DNA of 64,000 bases from Periplaneta americana (GCF_040183065.1 NC_091123.1:9666001-9730000), one strand, 5' to 3'; shown: positions 1-11,760, counted from the first letter of the stretch. The notes: generated by a model not told the origin, from the sequence alone. Numbers and translations are program-made.

Positions 1-625
1 TTTACTGATTTATTTACCAACTTTAGCTTAATTCTGATAGTACCATTGGATTCTCCTGACCCGAAAACATAAGGATACGTTAAAACCTCAAAATCGAAAA
101 AAATGTAGATAACGAGTTTTGTGAAAACGCCCCTCGGAAATTGCGTTTATATGAATTTAAACGATGGAGCATTACACAAATGAAAATCTAACTCTAAATC
201 ATTCATAGCGATGGACACATTTTTAGTCCGTTAAACGCTACACTCTTTGAAGACACATTAAACTTAATATGTTTATTTTCTATCTCCTATTTTATCCGTC
301 AGAGGTCTTCGGATCTCATGTTACGCTGTCTGCAATAAACATCTTCAGTTTTGATAGAGATGTTGGCCCGCGGAGAACTCCGTCCATAAAGAAACTCGAT
401 GAGCTAAATAAAGTTGGCCCAAAATTTTGCTCGGATCAGCGTACTTTAGGTGCGAGATGAGACCTCTGGTTTCACTTTCTTTCCGAAGAAAGTCCTTTTA
501 AGAACTTTTGTTCACTACCATAACAAAAAGTAGAGGTTTTCTTTATAGTTTTGCATACGAAAAGTAGGCCTTGTCTGAACACTGTAAACTGTAGTTACCA
601 TATTGGACATGTGTGACAAAATAAC
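1..625. other. AT-rich sequence without recognised gene
   Basis: Short ORFs only (longest 63 codons at 269-460), with no recognisable domain. I see no splice-supported exon. Confidence 0.5.
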
Positions 626-1331
626 TTTGTGCGAGATCATGCGTATTTGCTTGGTTTCCGCACAAAACCAATCCGCGGAAAGTGTAAAATTCCACATTCA
701 GTATTCCCAACCTAACACACATAACAATTTCCCTCTTCTTACCGCTTAAGTGACATATTGATTTTACTGCTTTAGGCTTTTAACATATTATTTTTAGAGA
801 CGTTCAATATAGTAATAATTATAAATTGGAAACTTACCACTGCAATTTCACCTAAACTGCACTGTTAATTATTGTTTTTAAATATTTGCAAAAATTAAAT
901 AAAAACCTACAACTTCACTAAAGTTACTGCATTCGTGATGCAAGTAACATTAAGGAAGCCGTGAAAAAATCAACAAGATTCCAAACTCATCATAGACTGG
1001 GGGGGGGGAAGACAGACGTATATCACGGCCTGCTGGAGTATAGTAAACACAGAAAACATTTTAAAGCAACAATGTTGAAGATAGATATTTTTGTTTTGCA
1101 AATTTGCCGTCATTGAACAGAAACCAAGATGGAGATTTCATTGCAACTAATTAGAAATTCCTCTTTCAGGTATGTAATAAGCGATCTTCGCACAAAATAA
1201 TGTACGATACACGAGCGGTATGTTTTCTTTCAATTCTCGGAAATTAAAAAAGCTCAACTACGTTTCGCTTTTTCAAACTTTCCCTCGAACATGAAAACTT
1301 TAACATACCGCTCTTGTAACGCATATTACTA
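626..1331 (+). repeat. Composite foldback element, copy A
   Basis: One of three long near-identical copies (B at 7017-7823 reversed, C at 45721-46526). It starts TTTGTGCGAGATC and ends CGCATATTACTA. Near position 1190 lies an inverted match to its own left end (CGATCTTCGCACAAA). The last approximately 130 bp is a separate foldback with arms around GAGCGGTATGTT / AACATACCGCTC. This copy lacks about 100 bp before the G-run (about 1000) that B and C carry. No coding capacity was recognised. Confidence 0.8.
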
Positions 1332-2462
1332 TTATAGCACGCTTCATGGCCTACTATATTAGGCTATTTAGTTTTTTCTCCTCCTTTCAATACTTTTCCA
1401 TTTCCTACTCCCACTCAACTTTTGATTCAACCTTTAGGTTTTTTTAGTCTAATAAAAGTAGCCAATGTTGTGACATACACAAGCGCTCCATAGAAGTAGA
1501 CTAATACCATGCTCTAGTTGGCATTCGAACCGATGGCTGCTGTCTCAGTCTGTTTTTGAAAGAATTTCAATTTTAAATATAAATTTTGAGAAATTTTCCC
1601 ATCCACGCGCTTAGCCATAAAATATTGATGTTACGACTTTACTGCTATCTAGTGTGATGTGCTTGTACTATTAGCAAGCGAAGTCCTTACACCTTCTGCC
1701 ATCTGCAGTGATAATGACGAACACAGAGCCGCTCTCGTTAGCCCGTCCGAAAAATCGATGCCGTGTTGTCGCCTCTAATACAGTAGACTCAAAGCTTACT
1801 TCGTATAAAGGAAATTTGAGGGTTTTTTAAGTAGTTACTCGTGCACACGCGACGTTTTCATAAGAACCGTTTCAGAGTTAAGAGTTACCCCACCTTCCAA
1901 ACTCATCAGATTGAAATTTCACTTGCAAATTCGTATGCAGGCAGTTATTGTGAAAGAAAGCTTAAATTTAATATTATCTAATGATAACAATTATTTTAAG
2001 ACAAAACAGCTTCCAAAAACTGCATAGAATCTGTTTTTGAGTACTTTTTTTTTGTCAGGCAGTAGTACACATGTTTGACAGAGCTCATCGCAGTGCTTCT
2101 CCTATTATGACAACTAGCATAGTAGTGGCAGTATGGTAAAGAGATGGAAAAGGGGGAAAATATGTATGGTGCAAGAGAAGATATAGAAAAGGGAAGACGA
2201 AATAAATGTAAAATTAATATTTTTATAGGCCATAGAGGTCCGCAAAAAAGGGGGAATGTTAATGTTCACACCTTTGCGGTCAGTCGGCATTAGTAGAAGT
2301 ACGGATATCAGCGCTACATGCTTGTCGTCTTTATCCTCAAGGGAATACCCCTGATGCTTGTTTCCGTTGAGGACTGAATGAACTACAAAGCAATAATGCG
2401 GCCGGAAGAATTGGATCAATGGAGAAAGTCCATCATCTCATCGGGAATCGAACTGGCGAACT
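1332..2462. other. Unannotated AT-rich sequence
   Basis: No gene, RNA gene or repeat recognised. The only ORFs are short and without domain signal. Confidence 0.45.
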
Positions 2463-2863
2463 TCCAGCTTGAAGAAAAAGAGGTAAAGAAAAAGAGAAGA
2501 AGAAGAAAAATAACAGAAGACATAGGAGAAGAAGAAAAAGGCGAACAAGAAGAAGAGATAAAAATAAGACAGATGAGAAGAAGAAGAAGAAGAAGAAGAA
2601 GAAGAAGAAGAAGAACAAGAACAAGAAGAGGAAGAAGCGATAAGAATAATAGAAGAGATAAACAATAAGAGAAGATAGAGAAAAAGGTGAAAAAGAAGAA
2701 GAAATAAAATATGAGAAGACAGAAAAGAAGAAAAGATAAAGTAAGAGAAAGCAGAGAAGTAGAAAAAGAAGAAGAGGTAAACAATAAGAGAAGACAGAAA
2801 AAAGATATGAAAATAAGACAAGATAGAGAAGAAGAAAAAGGAGGAGAAGCAGAAGAACAAAAG
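2463..2863 (+). repeat. Purine-rich GAA/AGA degenerate microsatellite
   Basis: Almost uninterrupted purines on the plus strand, with a pure AGA run near 2575-2615. Long K/R/E-rich ORFs on plus and F/L/S-rich ORFs on minus are composition artefacts and not genes. Confidence 0.9.
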
Positions 2864-2865
2864 CT

Positions 2866-3292
2866 GCATCTACACGGTTAGGCCTAAACTTTCCCGTGCG
2901 CGTACCGTGCAATCTGAGGAGAATATTAAAACACTCAAATTGAAAACTGACGTTCAATAAAAATTTGTGTCTATATTGTGCGCTGTGTTGAACGTCATCT
3001 TCACTACGTATTAATAAGCTAACCGTATTTGTCGTCATTTTCAGCTTCAGTGGCCCAACATAAAAAACAAAACAATTTTCAGTTTTACTCACAGCCACCA
3101 AGAACAACGAACTGCTCGCTACATGGTACTGTTGAATGAAATAACGCACCCGGCGATCGATAGCTTCTAATTGCTGCATGCGCTACAATTTTAATGGAAA
3201 AAAGGCATGCAATATTGAATGCGATTCGTGCGCTATTGCATTTTACTGCTTGCATGCGTAAAGTTGAAAGAATTGTTGAGCCGTGTAGATAC
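2866..3292. mobile_element. MITE-like DNA element interrupting the purine tract
   Basis: Non-purine sequence is inserted cleanly into an otherwise continuous purine tract. Its termini are inverted repeats, TGCATCTACACGG at left and the complement of TGTATCTACACGG at right (12 of 13 match). An internal inverted pair GACGTTCAA / TTGAACGTC is present. No transposase is seen; superfamily unassigned. Confidence 0.6.
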
Positions 3293-3299
3293 ACCTAAA

Positions 3300-3493
3300 G
3301 AATAAGAGAAGATGGAAAAGAAGAAGAGATAAATACTAAGAGAAGCGGGAGAAGTAAAAAAGGCATGACAAAGAATAAAAGAAGAAAGAGAGATAAAGAA
3401 AATGAGCAGAAGAGTATAAAAATAAGAGAATAAAGGTCAGAGGAAGAGACAAAAAATAAGAGAAAAGACAAGAAATGAAAGAGAAGAAGAGGT
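3300..3493 (+). repeat. Purine-rich tract, second block
   Basis: Continues the purine composition of 2463-2863 after the MITE-like insertion. Confidence 0.8.
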
Positions 3494-3648
3494 TTTTTTC
3501 CAGGGTTTTCCCTCAACCTATTAAGAACAAACGTCGGATAACTTTCGGCGCTGGACTCGACTCATTTCGCTGGCATTATCACTTTCATCTCATTCAGAGT
3601 CTAGATAACCATAGCAGTTGATAAAGCGTCGTAAAATAAACCAATTAA

Positions 3649-3692
<44 letters not shown>

Positions 3693-3712
3693 GAAGAAGA
3701 AGAAGAAGAAGA
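3494..3712 (+). mobile_element. SINE 3' portion with AAT then AAG tail
   Basis: The body (3494-3650) resembles, in reverse complement, the sequence at 22690-22880: shared stretches around TTTTCCCTCAACC, a GGTAACTTTCGG-like segment, GGACTC and CTCATTTCGC. It ends in GTCGTAAAATAA followed by an AAT run (3651-3691) that grades into AAG. The tRNA-like head is missing, so the copy is 5'-truncated. Confidence 0.6.
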
Positions 3713-4140
3713 CGACGAAGAATAGCTAAGGAGTAAGAGAAGATAGAGAAAGAGAAGGCGAAGAAGAGAGAGATAAAATAAGGGAAGAGAGAGAAGATGA
3801 AGGAAAGTAGAAAATAGCAAATGGGAGAAAGTGAAAATGTGAAAGAGAAGCAGGAAAAGGAGAAGAGAATAATAGAAGGAAGAAAGAAGAGCTGAAAAAG
3901 ACGAGAAAGACGGAGAATGTGATTGAGAGAGGTGAAGATTGAAAAGAAGAACGGTAAAAATATAAGAGGAAATATGAAGAGGAATACGCGAGGAAGAGAA
4001 ACTGTAGAAAGAGGAAGAAGACAAGGGTAGCGGCAAGACGAAAAGGAAGACGATAAATTCGATAAAAGAATAGTTGGAGAGGAAGTAGGAGGAGTGCAGA
4101 GAAGAAAGGAGATGTTGAGACAAAATGAGGAAGAGTAGTA
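3713..4140 (+). repeat. Purine-rich tract, third block
   Basis: GA-rich degenerate repeat adjoining the SINE's AAG tail. The minus-strand S/F/L-rich ORF here is a shadow. Confidence 0.8.
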
Positions 4141-4745
4141 ACTAGATTAGAGGGGTAGGATTAAGGAAGGCTTCGAGGACGAGGATCCTTGCGCCTTGTG
4201 CACCCCTGGCGCAGCTGAAGGGAGAACTGCCGGTGGAGAGCAGCTCACAAAAGACGCGAGGGTTAATACGCGAAATAGTGACGACTCCCTATCTAGAGCC
4301 GGGAACTACTACCTTCAAGGGCTGACTAGGTCCTGTGGCCCGCTTCGCCCTTCCGCTGGGAATATGAATCAATCTAGTAACGGCACTTCCTCTTCAAAGC
4401 TACCACAGGATGAAGGACATCCACCCAATCCATAAGGAAGAGAGATACAGTGATCCAGCTGGGTCTTTAAGCCGGATCCAGTGGATGATTTCTTTCGCAT
4501 TTCTGATACTTAATACAGTACTGTAAAATGATAGCGGTTGTAATAATGTTATTACTAGAGAACCCGTGGCATTCATTTGCACAAACCTATAGAACTTCTT
4601 TCCATATGAAATTTGTTGTATGCCTGCCCTTTGGTTCTGTTTTAACCTTCAAGTTTTTCTGTCCATGACTGAATATAGGATCTGGTAAATAATTGCCTAC
4701 TTCGTCTAATATATGGCTTTGAGCTTCAGGCTATTGATTGCATTG
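4141..4745. other. Unassigned sequence with GC-richer block
   Basis: 4190-4440 is GC-richer than its surroundings and open for 79 codons on plus, with no recognised domain. It could be part of an uncharacterised repeat. Confidence 0.35.
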
Positions 4746-4747
4746 GA

Positions 4748-4814
<67 letters not shown>

Positions 4815-5103
4815 GTTTATTTAACCTGGCAGAGTTAAGGCCATACGGCCTTTTCTAGCATTCAACCAGGAATAAAACTGCGATACACAAAACACTACAA
4901 ATTTACAAAGTAAAGTACACTACAATTTTACACAGAAAATAGAAATAGATAATAATAATATAATGTAAACAACAAGTCAGTGGAAATCAGACATAATATA
5001 TAACATATAGAAAGAAAGAAAGAAAACTGCACAATAAAAGTGAACAGTAGGTCAAAATAAATAAGACTTAGAAAGAAAAAAATATAAGACAATAATAATA
5101 TTG

Positions 5104-5142
<39 letters not shown>

Positions 5143-5710
5143 GTGAAGTGCAAAGCATACTATGAACACAATATTTTTGGGTACACACAGTAAGGAAAAT
5201 TATGGTTAACTTATTTATATAGCTCAAGTTACCGCATTATAGATATACCATTATCGGGTAATATGAAAACAAAAATATAAAATAAGTTAAATATCACTAG
5301 AATATAAAAAAAATGTGGTGAATAAGTGGAAACACGCAATACAACACTTGTCATAACAGTTAGTTAGTTTGGCAACTCGTCATAAGATAATTTTCTAACT
5401 TGGATTTGAAAGATGCCAAGGTTCGGCAGCCCTTGACTTCAGGCGGCAGAGAGTTCCAGTGACAAGAGGTAGCAACAGTGAAAGATGAGGAATACAGAAG
5501 TGGAATTTCTAGGGTGTTATCGCGTTGTGATCGAGTATTAATATTATGGTAGCGAGAGAAAGTATGAAAACGGGCGAATAAATAAGAAGGAAAATCCTTC
5601 TTTTGAGTAAAAATGGCAAAGAAGAATCTGATGGCGTAATGTAAACGCCAGGAAGCAGTATTCTTTGGCAAACATTTACGCCAGTAATAACGCCCAGATT
5701 TAAACAATTT
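4748..5710 (-). mobile_element. LINE family B 3' fragment, copy 1
   Basis: 5'-truncated non-LTR retrotransposon on minus. The coding end (5360-5707) carries family residues such as YSSSFTVATSCHWNSLPPE and KGCRTLASFKSKLENYL. It is followed by a 3' UTR and, on plus at 4748-4813, an AAT run that is the TTA tail of the minus-strand element. Next to the tail is a stem-loop AAGGCC-ATAC-GGCCTT flanked by AACCTGGCAGAG and CAACCAGG. The protein resembles the C-terminal region of Jockey-group (CR1/L2-like) elements. Copies lie at 14708-15840, 20768-21592 and, without tail, 30740-31445. Confidence 0.8.
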
Positions 5711-5998
5711 TATTATACATATTTTAAACTATAAGTCCAATGCCACATTCGAAAGGCCTTGCGAAACGGAAGATTTCTCAATAACATCACAATAGAACGG
5801 TCTTTCAATTGTAAAATACGATGTAGCAATCCACTCATATTTAAGCTATCTAGGAACTCAGCTGGAAACTACAGCGGTCGAAACGTCAGCCACCAACACC
5901 GAGACAACGCGGTATAAGCCCCGAAGTTTATCCAGAGACCATGTACACCAGCCGCGGAAGCCTACGCGAACAGATTTTCTAAATGTTTTAATATGTAG

Positions 5999-6000
<2 letters not shown>
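5711..6000. other. Unassigned sequence
   Basis: No feature recognised between the LINE B truncation point and the next microsatellite. Confidence 0.4.

Positions 6001-6042
<42 letters not shown>
6001..6042. repeat. TTA microsatellite
   Basis: Pure ATT/TTA run of about 14 units. No flanking retroposon was recognised. Confidence 0.95.
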
Positions 6043-6510
6043 GTCTTCAAAAACTAAATTCAGTAGCCGTTAACCTCATTTTTCATTTCGGAATGCGTCA
6101 AGGATGTATGTATGTGTATGATTCATATTGTAAGCCTAGTTTAAGGAAATGCCAATTTCTGAAACACAAGAGGTTGGCACGCCTGCGTAACAAACAAAGA
6201 TCGGACGACATCCATTAGCTGGTTATGCAAGCTTTGTCTTCCGCGTTATACAGTATCTAAATCCGCGACTGAGGGTTGTCAATGTCATGTAATCAGCGGG
6301 CCGTGAGCCCTGGGGGGATTACAGGCTTAGCGTCAGCGGCTGCAGGACGCGTCGCAACTCGACGCGCGCCGATTGAGTCATTCGCAACCGACGTCAAACG
6401 GAAGCTGACACTTGCGTGCTTGTAATCGAACTTGTTAGAATATCACGAAATATTTTGGGGTGCATATCGTTTCTGTGGTCATAAATTATATTTTTCATCA
6501 TTATCTCCTC

Positions 6511-6513
6511 CTC

Positions 6514-6583
<70 letters not shown>
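6511..6583. repeat. Compound TTC-TTA microsatellite
   Basis: CTC/TTC run switching directly to TTA. This mirrors the AAT-to-AAG compound tail at 3651-3712. Confidence 0.95.
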
Positions 6584-6585
<2 letters not shown>

Positions 6586-6639
6586 AAACATGAGATACAT
6601 AAAGGAAGATCACCAATAGTAATATAAAATGGGCTGTTG

Positions 6640-6870
6640 TAGGACAAAAATATAACAAAGATACCAACCTGAAAATTTATAAATCAATTAGGTCGAAGTG
6701 CTTTAACACATGGAGCAGAAATATGGCAATTGAATAAAATATGATTTTGAAACTGCTTAATACAGAAATGGACTATTTAAGACGCTCCACAAAATATTCT
6801 GAATTGGAAAAGTTTAGAAATGAGGCAATAAGAAGAAAATGAAATTCCAAAATTTACAATAACACTGGAA
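6640..6870 (+). pseudogene. LINE family A reverse-transcriptase C-terminal relic
   Basis: Frames read in succession give residues like KIYKSIRSKCFNTWSR and then LLNTEMDYLRRSTKYSELEK. This parallels the region after the RT domain in the family A element at 20690-22306 (TEMDFLRRSAMKSRLD). Several stops and frame changes make it dead. Confidence 0.65.
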
Positions 6871-7016
6871 CTTACTTTTGAATAACCTTATATTATAAAA
6901 ACTAATAAAGCTGAATTAATAGGTTGTATTTATTTTTATGCATTGTTTAGAGGAGGCTTTGGAAATTGGCGTAACCTACATGACCATAGGAGTTGAGTGC
7001 TAAAATTATGAAAGAA

Positions 7017-7823
7017 TAGTAATATACGTTACAAGAGCGGTATGTTGACGTTTTCGTGGTCGAGGAAAAGATTGAAAAAGCGAAACGTAGTTGAGCTTTT
7101 TCAATTTCCGAGAACATGAAAACAAACATACCGCTCGTGTATCGTACATTATTTTGTGCGAAGATCGTTTATCACATACCTGAAAGAGGAATTTCTAATT
7201 AGTTGCAATGAAATCTCCATGTTGGTTTCAGTTTAATGACGGCAACTTCGGAAAATCAAAATATCTTTCTTCAACATTGTTGCTGTAAAATGTTTTCTGT
7301 GTTTACTATACTCCAGCAGGCCGTGATATACGTCTGTCTTCCCCCCCCTCCCAGTCTATAAATGCGAACTTAAAACAAACGGTAAGGTTATGTAATGATT
7401 TATTTTTCATTTTAATATTTTAACAATATTATTTATATAACATATTGCAGTAATAACATCGGCATCTGGAATCTTGTTGATTTTTTCACGGCTTCCTTAA
7501 TATTACTTGTATCAGGAATGCAATAAGTTTCGTGGAGTAGTAGACTTTACTTAATTTTTTCAAATATTTAAAAACAATAATTAACATTGCGATTTAGGTG
7601 AAATTGCAGTGGTAAGTTTCCAATTTATAATTATTACTATGTTAAACGTCTCTAAAAATAATATGTTAAAAGCCTAAAGCAGTAAAATGAATGTCGCGCT
7701 TAAGCGGTAAGAAGAGGGAAATTGTTATGTGTGTTACGTTGGGAATACTGAATGTGGTATTTCACACTTACCACGTATTGGTTCTGTGCGGAAAACAAGC
7801 AAATACGCACGATCTCGCACAAA
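7017..7823 (-). repeat. Composite foldback element, copy B
   Basis: Reverse-oriented copy of the element at 626-1331. It is about 807 bp, with the same two ends and the roughly 100-bp internal segment that copy A lacks. Flanks share nothing with copies A or C, so it is a dispersed element and not part of a larger duplication. With copy A it forms a widely spaced inverted pair about 5.7 kb apart. Confidence 0.8.
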
Positions 7824-7949
7824 GATTTTTTTTTTTGTTTCAAATTTTGTGTTTAGTGTGACTGTGTAAATACAGAGAATTCTTTAGAACTTAGCGGAAT
7901 TTTGTGCAAGTTTGTCATTTTACATACAAGTAAACGAGTGTGATGATGT

Positions 7950-8515
7950 GAAAGAAAAGCTACAAATAAAGAAACAGTTGGCGACAGTTCTGTAGTGACA
8001 GAACTAACTAAGATGAATCTTGGTAGAAAAACAAATTATGGACTACAAGATAATGAAATTGGAGCAAAAATTATTTCTGGGAAGTTAAGGGACAAACACA
8101 TTAAAAATTAAACAAAGACAAAAATATGTAAAACAATAGTAAGAAGTATTATGATGTACGGATCAGAAGTTTGGTTTTTGAATTAAAAATTCAGAGAAAA
8201 ATTAACAGCAGCAGAAATGGATTTATGGAAATTTGCAAGGATATCTCGGCGAGAAAAAATAAGAAATGAAATTATAAGATGCAAACTGGATGTTAATAAG
8301 TCAATTATTGATTTAATTCATGACAAATAACTGGAACAGTACGGACATGTAAAAAGAATGGGAGAAGATCGATTTTAGCAGAGTTAGGAAATGGATACCA
8401 CAAGGACACACAGAAAAGGGAAGATTAGCGGAGATTTGGATGAAAGGAATACTTACAACAATGAGGAAGAGGAATATTGATGATAATTTATAGTGCTATA
8501 GTTGAGAAATGGAAA
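7950..8515 (+). pseudogene. LINE family A reverse-transcriptase C-terminal relic
   Basis: Conceptual translation shows RSIMMYGSEVWF, then KLTAAEMDLWKFARISRREK, then a QYGHVKRMGED motif. These are the hallmarks of the post-RT region of non-LTR elements (compare YGCEVW and WYGHVQRME at 20690-22306). At least three stops and one frame change lie within. Both ends are truncated. Confidence 0.75.
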
Positions 8516-8834
8516 AGAGTTATTAAAATACATAAAATTGTAATTACTGTAGGCCTAATCACGGGTTCCGGAAAAATGTACTAACATTGTAAAACCAGAA
8601 ATACATTGTATAGGCTATTATTGCTCTTAAATTTTGCTTTAACTTGGAGGCAATTCCATAATTGTCAACTGTTTATTTGGAGCAGTACACATTGTTGTTA
8701 ATACATTTGTCCGCCACTCCAACATGTACAATCAGTATGGATTGAAATCTTGCGAAATATCATCTGTACCTTTTGTAATGTTTCAAGTAACTAGATTCCT
8801 GGTTATTTTTACGATCGAGGAAATCACTAAATTC

Positions 8835-8945
8835 TCCGACCAGATTGGCCGGTCTCGCGATTTGAATCTGCGACCTCCGGAATACAAGTCCAGTGCTTTG
8901 TCACCACGCTCGGTTTCTATTATTTTATTTCAGCCAAAGATCAGT
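8835..8945 (-). mobile_element. tRNA-derived SINE head
   Basis: On minus, a tRNA-like promoter region ends in a B-box-like GCAGATTCAAATC followed by GACCGGCCAATCTGGTCGG. The same AATCTGAC-type sequence follows the B box in the SINE at 30140-30250. Confidence 0.55.
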
Positions 8946-9559
8946 TCCAAGGAAAATTAATTCCTCTTCGGTGCTTACCGGTGAAATTTAAATGTCTATT
9001 TTACTCATGTAGACTACTAATTCGGCAATGGGATGTAGATTTCGGTGAATTTCAGCCAATAAGAACCACCTACCTAGTCTGGTGATTGGTAATTATTTTT
9101 CTGAAGGTAATTTAGAACGCCATGGCGGTCATGTTAGCGCTATTAATAATTATTTAACAGCAACAAAAAAAAAAATTAAGTGTTGTTTGAAATACATATT
9201 TTTTTTTAATTCTGTGCTGAAAGAAATTACAAGATTAAAAAAAAATACCTTACAATGAATAAATTTCTTCTGTACTAATCTTTAAATAAAATAAAATTTT
9301 ATTGCCTCAAATATTTGTCTAATTTTGATGCTTCATTCATCACAATTTCGACAGCTATTGTCAAATGTTTACACACACGTGAATTTCAGATTGCCAAGGC
9401 GATGCCGGCCAATGAAATATGACACTATCTTAATAAATGAAATATCCTACACAGTATTATTATAGTAGGCCTAATAAGCTTAATAATAATGATATGAGTT
9501 ATTATCATTTATTATTTATTAATGACTAATTATATTATATGCCGGTATAAATTGCATTC
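8946..9559. other. Unassigned AT-rich sequence
   Basis: No gene seen. Bases around 9336-9425 resemble 40075-40150 (GTCAAATGTTTAC, GAATTTCA, CCAATAAAACAT-like words), suggesting an uncharacterised dispersed repeat. Confidence 0.4.
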
Positions 9560-9625
9560 TGGCGGCAGTGAACCTGGGTTCCTTAAAAGCCATAAGTAAG
9601 TAAGTTAGTAAGTAATTAAGTATTA
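9560..9625 (+). mobile_element. LINE family C extreme 3' tail
   Basis: The segment GGCGGCAGTGAACC...GGTTCCTTAAAAGCC followed by TAAG repeats matches the 3' ends at 29761-29860 and 30660-30720. Only the last few codons and tail are present. Confidence 0.7.
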
Positions 9626-10085
9626 TTGCGTTCTAAAAATAGACCTAATAAATACCACTTGAAGTTTTGTTTTCCCTTACATAAATTTATTCACAGTTAA
9701 AGTCGTTCGTAAATATATCGGTAAATTAAAACCCCTCGTGGCACAACCTATGATCATTTTTAGTTAACTATTTATGTGAGCAGAACCAACAGTAACTGTC
9801 TGGCAGAAAGTTGATTTTTAATCCTCATCAAATACATTCAAGGACTGAGCCCTTTCGCCCGTTTCTTCATACATTTTTGTGATGATTACGAATTACAAAC
9901 AGCTATAGGCTACTGCTGGACATGTGTCATCATACTAACAGACCTCACCGCTTAGAACAGCTCAAGAGACCAGGGGCGGACGCAGGATTTTTTTTTCGGG
10001 GAGGGATTTGAGGAGATAGTAAAAATGGAATAATGAGAAATATTTATATACTCACAATTTTTTTCGGAGTCACAAACATTTACAA

Positions 10086-10317
10086 GTTGGCCTGAGTAGC
10101 GTAGTCGGTATAAGCTTCTGTGCTCGAAGTTGCGGGTTCTATCCCAGCACGGTTCGATGGCATTTAAGTGTGCTTAAATGTGACAGGCCTCATATCGGTA
10201 AATTTATTGGCATATAAAAGAAGTCCTGCGGGAAAAAATTCTGGCACACCAGTGATGCTGATATAACCTCGGCAATTGCGAGAGTTGTTAAATAAACCAA
10301 AATTTTTAAATTTTAAT
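10086..10317 (+). mobile_element. tRNA-derived SINE inside the hAT element
   Basis: A-box-like TAGCGTAGTCGG and B-box-like GCGGGTTCTATCCC are correctly spaced near the 5' end. The body ends in GTTAAATAAACC and an A/T-rich tail. ATTTACAA flanks it at 10078-10085 and 10318-10325, a plausible target duplication, so it inserted after the hAT copy. Confidence 0.8.
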
Positions 10318-10570
10318 ATTTACAATGACTGCAATACAAAAACAATGACATTTACAGGAGAAGGCGGAGAGGCTTCTTAGACATTTCAACCAGTCCTTCA
10401 TGAGCATTTACTTCTACATTTTTATGTATATACATCACAAGAAATGGATTCGGAACACCTCAAAATCTGTGCTTCAGTGGCTGGTCATGATAATATCTTT
10501 GAAAAATATTGGAGTGCAAGAGGTCAAATGACTTTATTGCCAAACGCCTGGCATTAGAAAACAACAACAA

Positions 10571-11330
10571 CATGTATATACATCAAGGCCAGTCCATTTA
10601 ATCTGTCTGCTCCCATCGTACTCCTCAAGTAAGTCTTCAAATACCGCTAAGTTGAGAACGACCGTTCTGGTGTTGCTGTAGTTACAGGCAACGTGCAGAA
10701 AAGTTTCAGAGCCTTTTGAGTGCAGGTAAAAATAATTTCATTGCACCTATACAAAGATGATACAAAATCAGTAAGCATTAGGTGAAGATTTTTCTGATCA
10801 AGGAAATTTCTTCTCCACATCTTCAATTCATTGAAGAAAGACTCTGGTGATGCATGAACATCATTGGGCCACTGATTTACTATAGCCTCAACAGCAGTTT
10901 CTAAATCTTCTTCTGATGTTCGCACTATGTTTTTAGGCAGCAAAGTTTGTATGGACTTTAGGATTTCCTTATGATTTAAAAACCTGTCCTTGAGCTGATT
11001 AATGAAATAGTCTAAGAAGGAAGGAGAAATGAAAGCCTAAAATACTCTTCAGGACTCTCTGTCTTGAAGTTAGAATGCTGTGTTTGTCTCCCTGCAGTTC
11101 TTGGAATTTCCAGCGTAATTCCAGTAAGTTCAGCAACACTTTTTGCCTCTAGGTTCACTGGCTGAAAATTTAAACGAAAATCTTCCAGTTTTCTTTCTAG
11201 ATTCTCACATAGTTCAGTGAATGTCTTAAGGTCCATCTGTTCTGACTGTAGTAGACTTTCTAAACCATGTGACAGGCTAAAAACATGGCTAGCTACAATC
11301 ATAGATACCAAAAATGTTGGTTTCTCTATG
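10571..11330 (-). pseudogene. hAT transposase C-terminal region, broken
   Basis: Family: hAT transposases cut and paste DNA; their C-terminal dimerisation region ends with an A..ERSFS-type motif. The sequence reads from AIEKPTFLVSMIVASHVFSL (11329 downward) to LFCTLPVTTATPERSFST, then RYLKTYLRSTMGADRLNGLA. A one-base deletion near 11014-11017 breaks the frame (FLLP to FLDYFINQLKDRF). A TAG at about 10646 replaces the residue after ERSFST. The 5' side is cut off where a SINE begins. It is of the insect ZMYM/52-kDa-repressor-like hAT type by general appearance; the exact subfamily is not determined. Confidence 0.9.
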
Positions 11331-11399
11331 GCTTATATTACGATGTACCGAAGTACATATGATAATATTTCAGTGCAGAAATTCTGCGTCATCATATGA

Positions 11400-11760
11400 T
11401 GATGGAAGAGTGGAACAGAGAAAAATTCTCTCCAGTACCGGGATTTGAACCTGGGTTTTCAGCTCTACGTGCTGACGCTTTATCCACTAAGCCACACTGG
11501 ATTCCCCTCCCGATGTCGGATCGAATCCTCTCAGTTTAAGTTCCACTTCTTGGGTTCCCTCTAGTGGCCTACCCTCATGCACTGCGTCATAGAGATGTAT
11601 GACAGTGGCACAATGTCCATACATGTGCAGAGGTGCATATCATGATATACGAAAAATAATCACTTTGTGATTTAAGATGGTGCTTATTCCGTCGGATCCT
11701 GGCCACTCAGTCACTCATAACGAGTTACATTATTAGTCCTCTTGCGTTGGATCTCTTGTA
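11400..11760 (-). mobile_element. tRNA-derived SINE inside the hAT element
   Basis: On minus, a tRNA-like head (complement of 11433-11505) contains A-box-like TGGCTTAGTGG and B-box-like CAGGTTCAAATCCCGG, followed by GAGAGAATTTTTCTC. The same GAATTTTTCTCC sequence follows the B box in the SINE at 55890-56040, so the two are family members. Outer limits are approximate. Confidence 0.7.

Noticed and set aside
1000..1010. G-run as a G-quadruplex
   Set aside because: A single homopolymer run without the spaced G-tracts needed for a convincing quadruplex motif; it is simply part of the repeated element.
2433..3179. 248-codon minus-strand ORF rich in Leu/Phe/Ser
   Set aside because: It is the complement of a GAA-type purine tract and runs through a MITE-like insertion; there is no domain.
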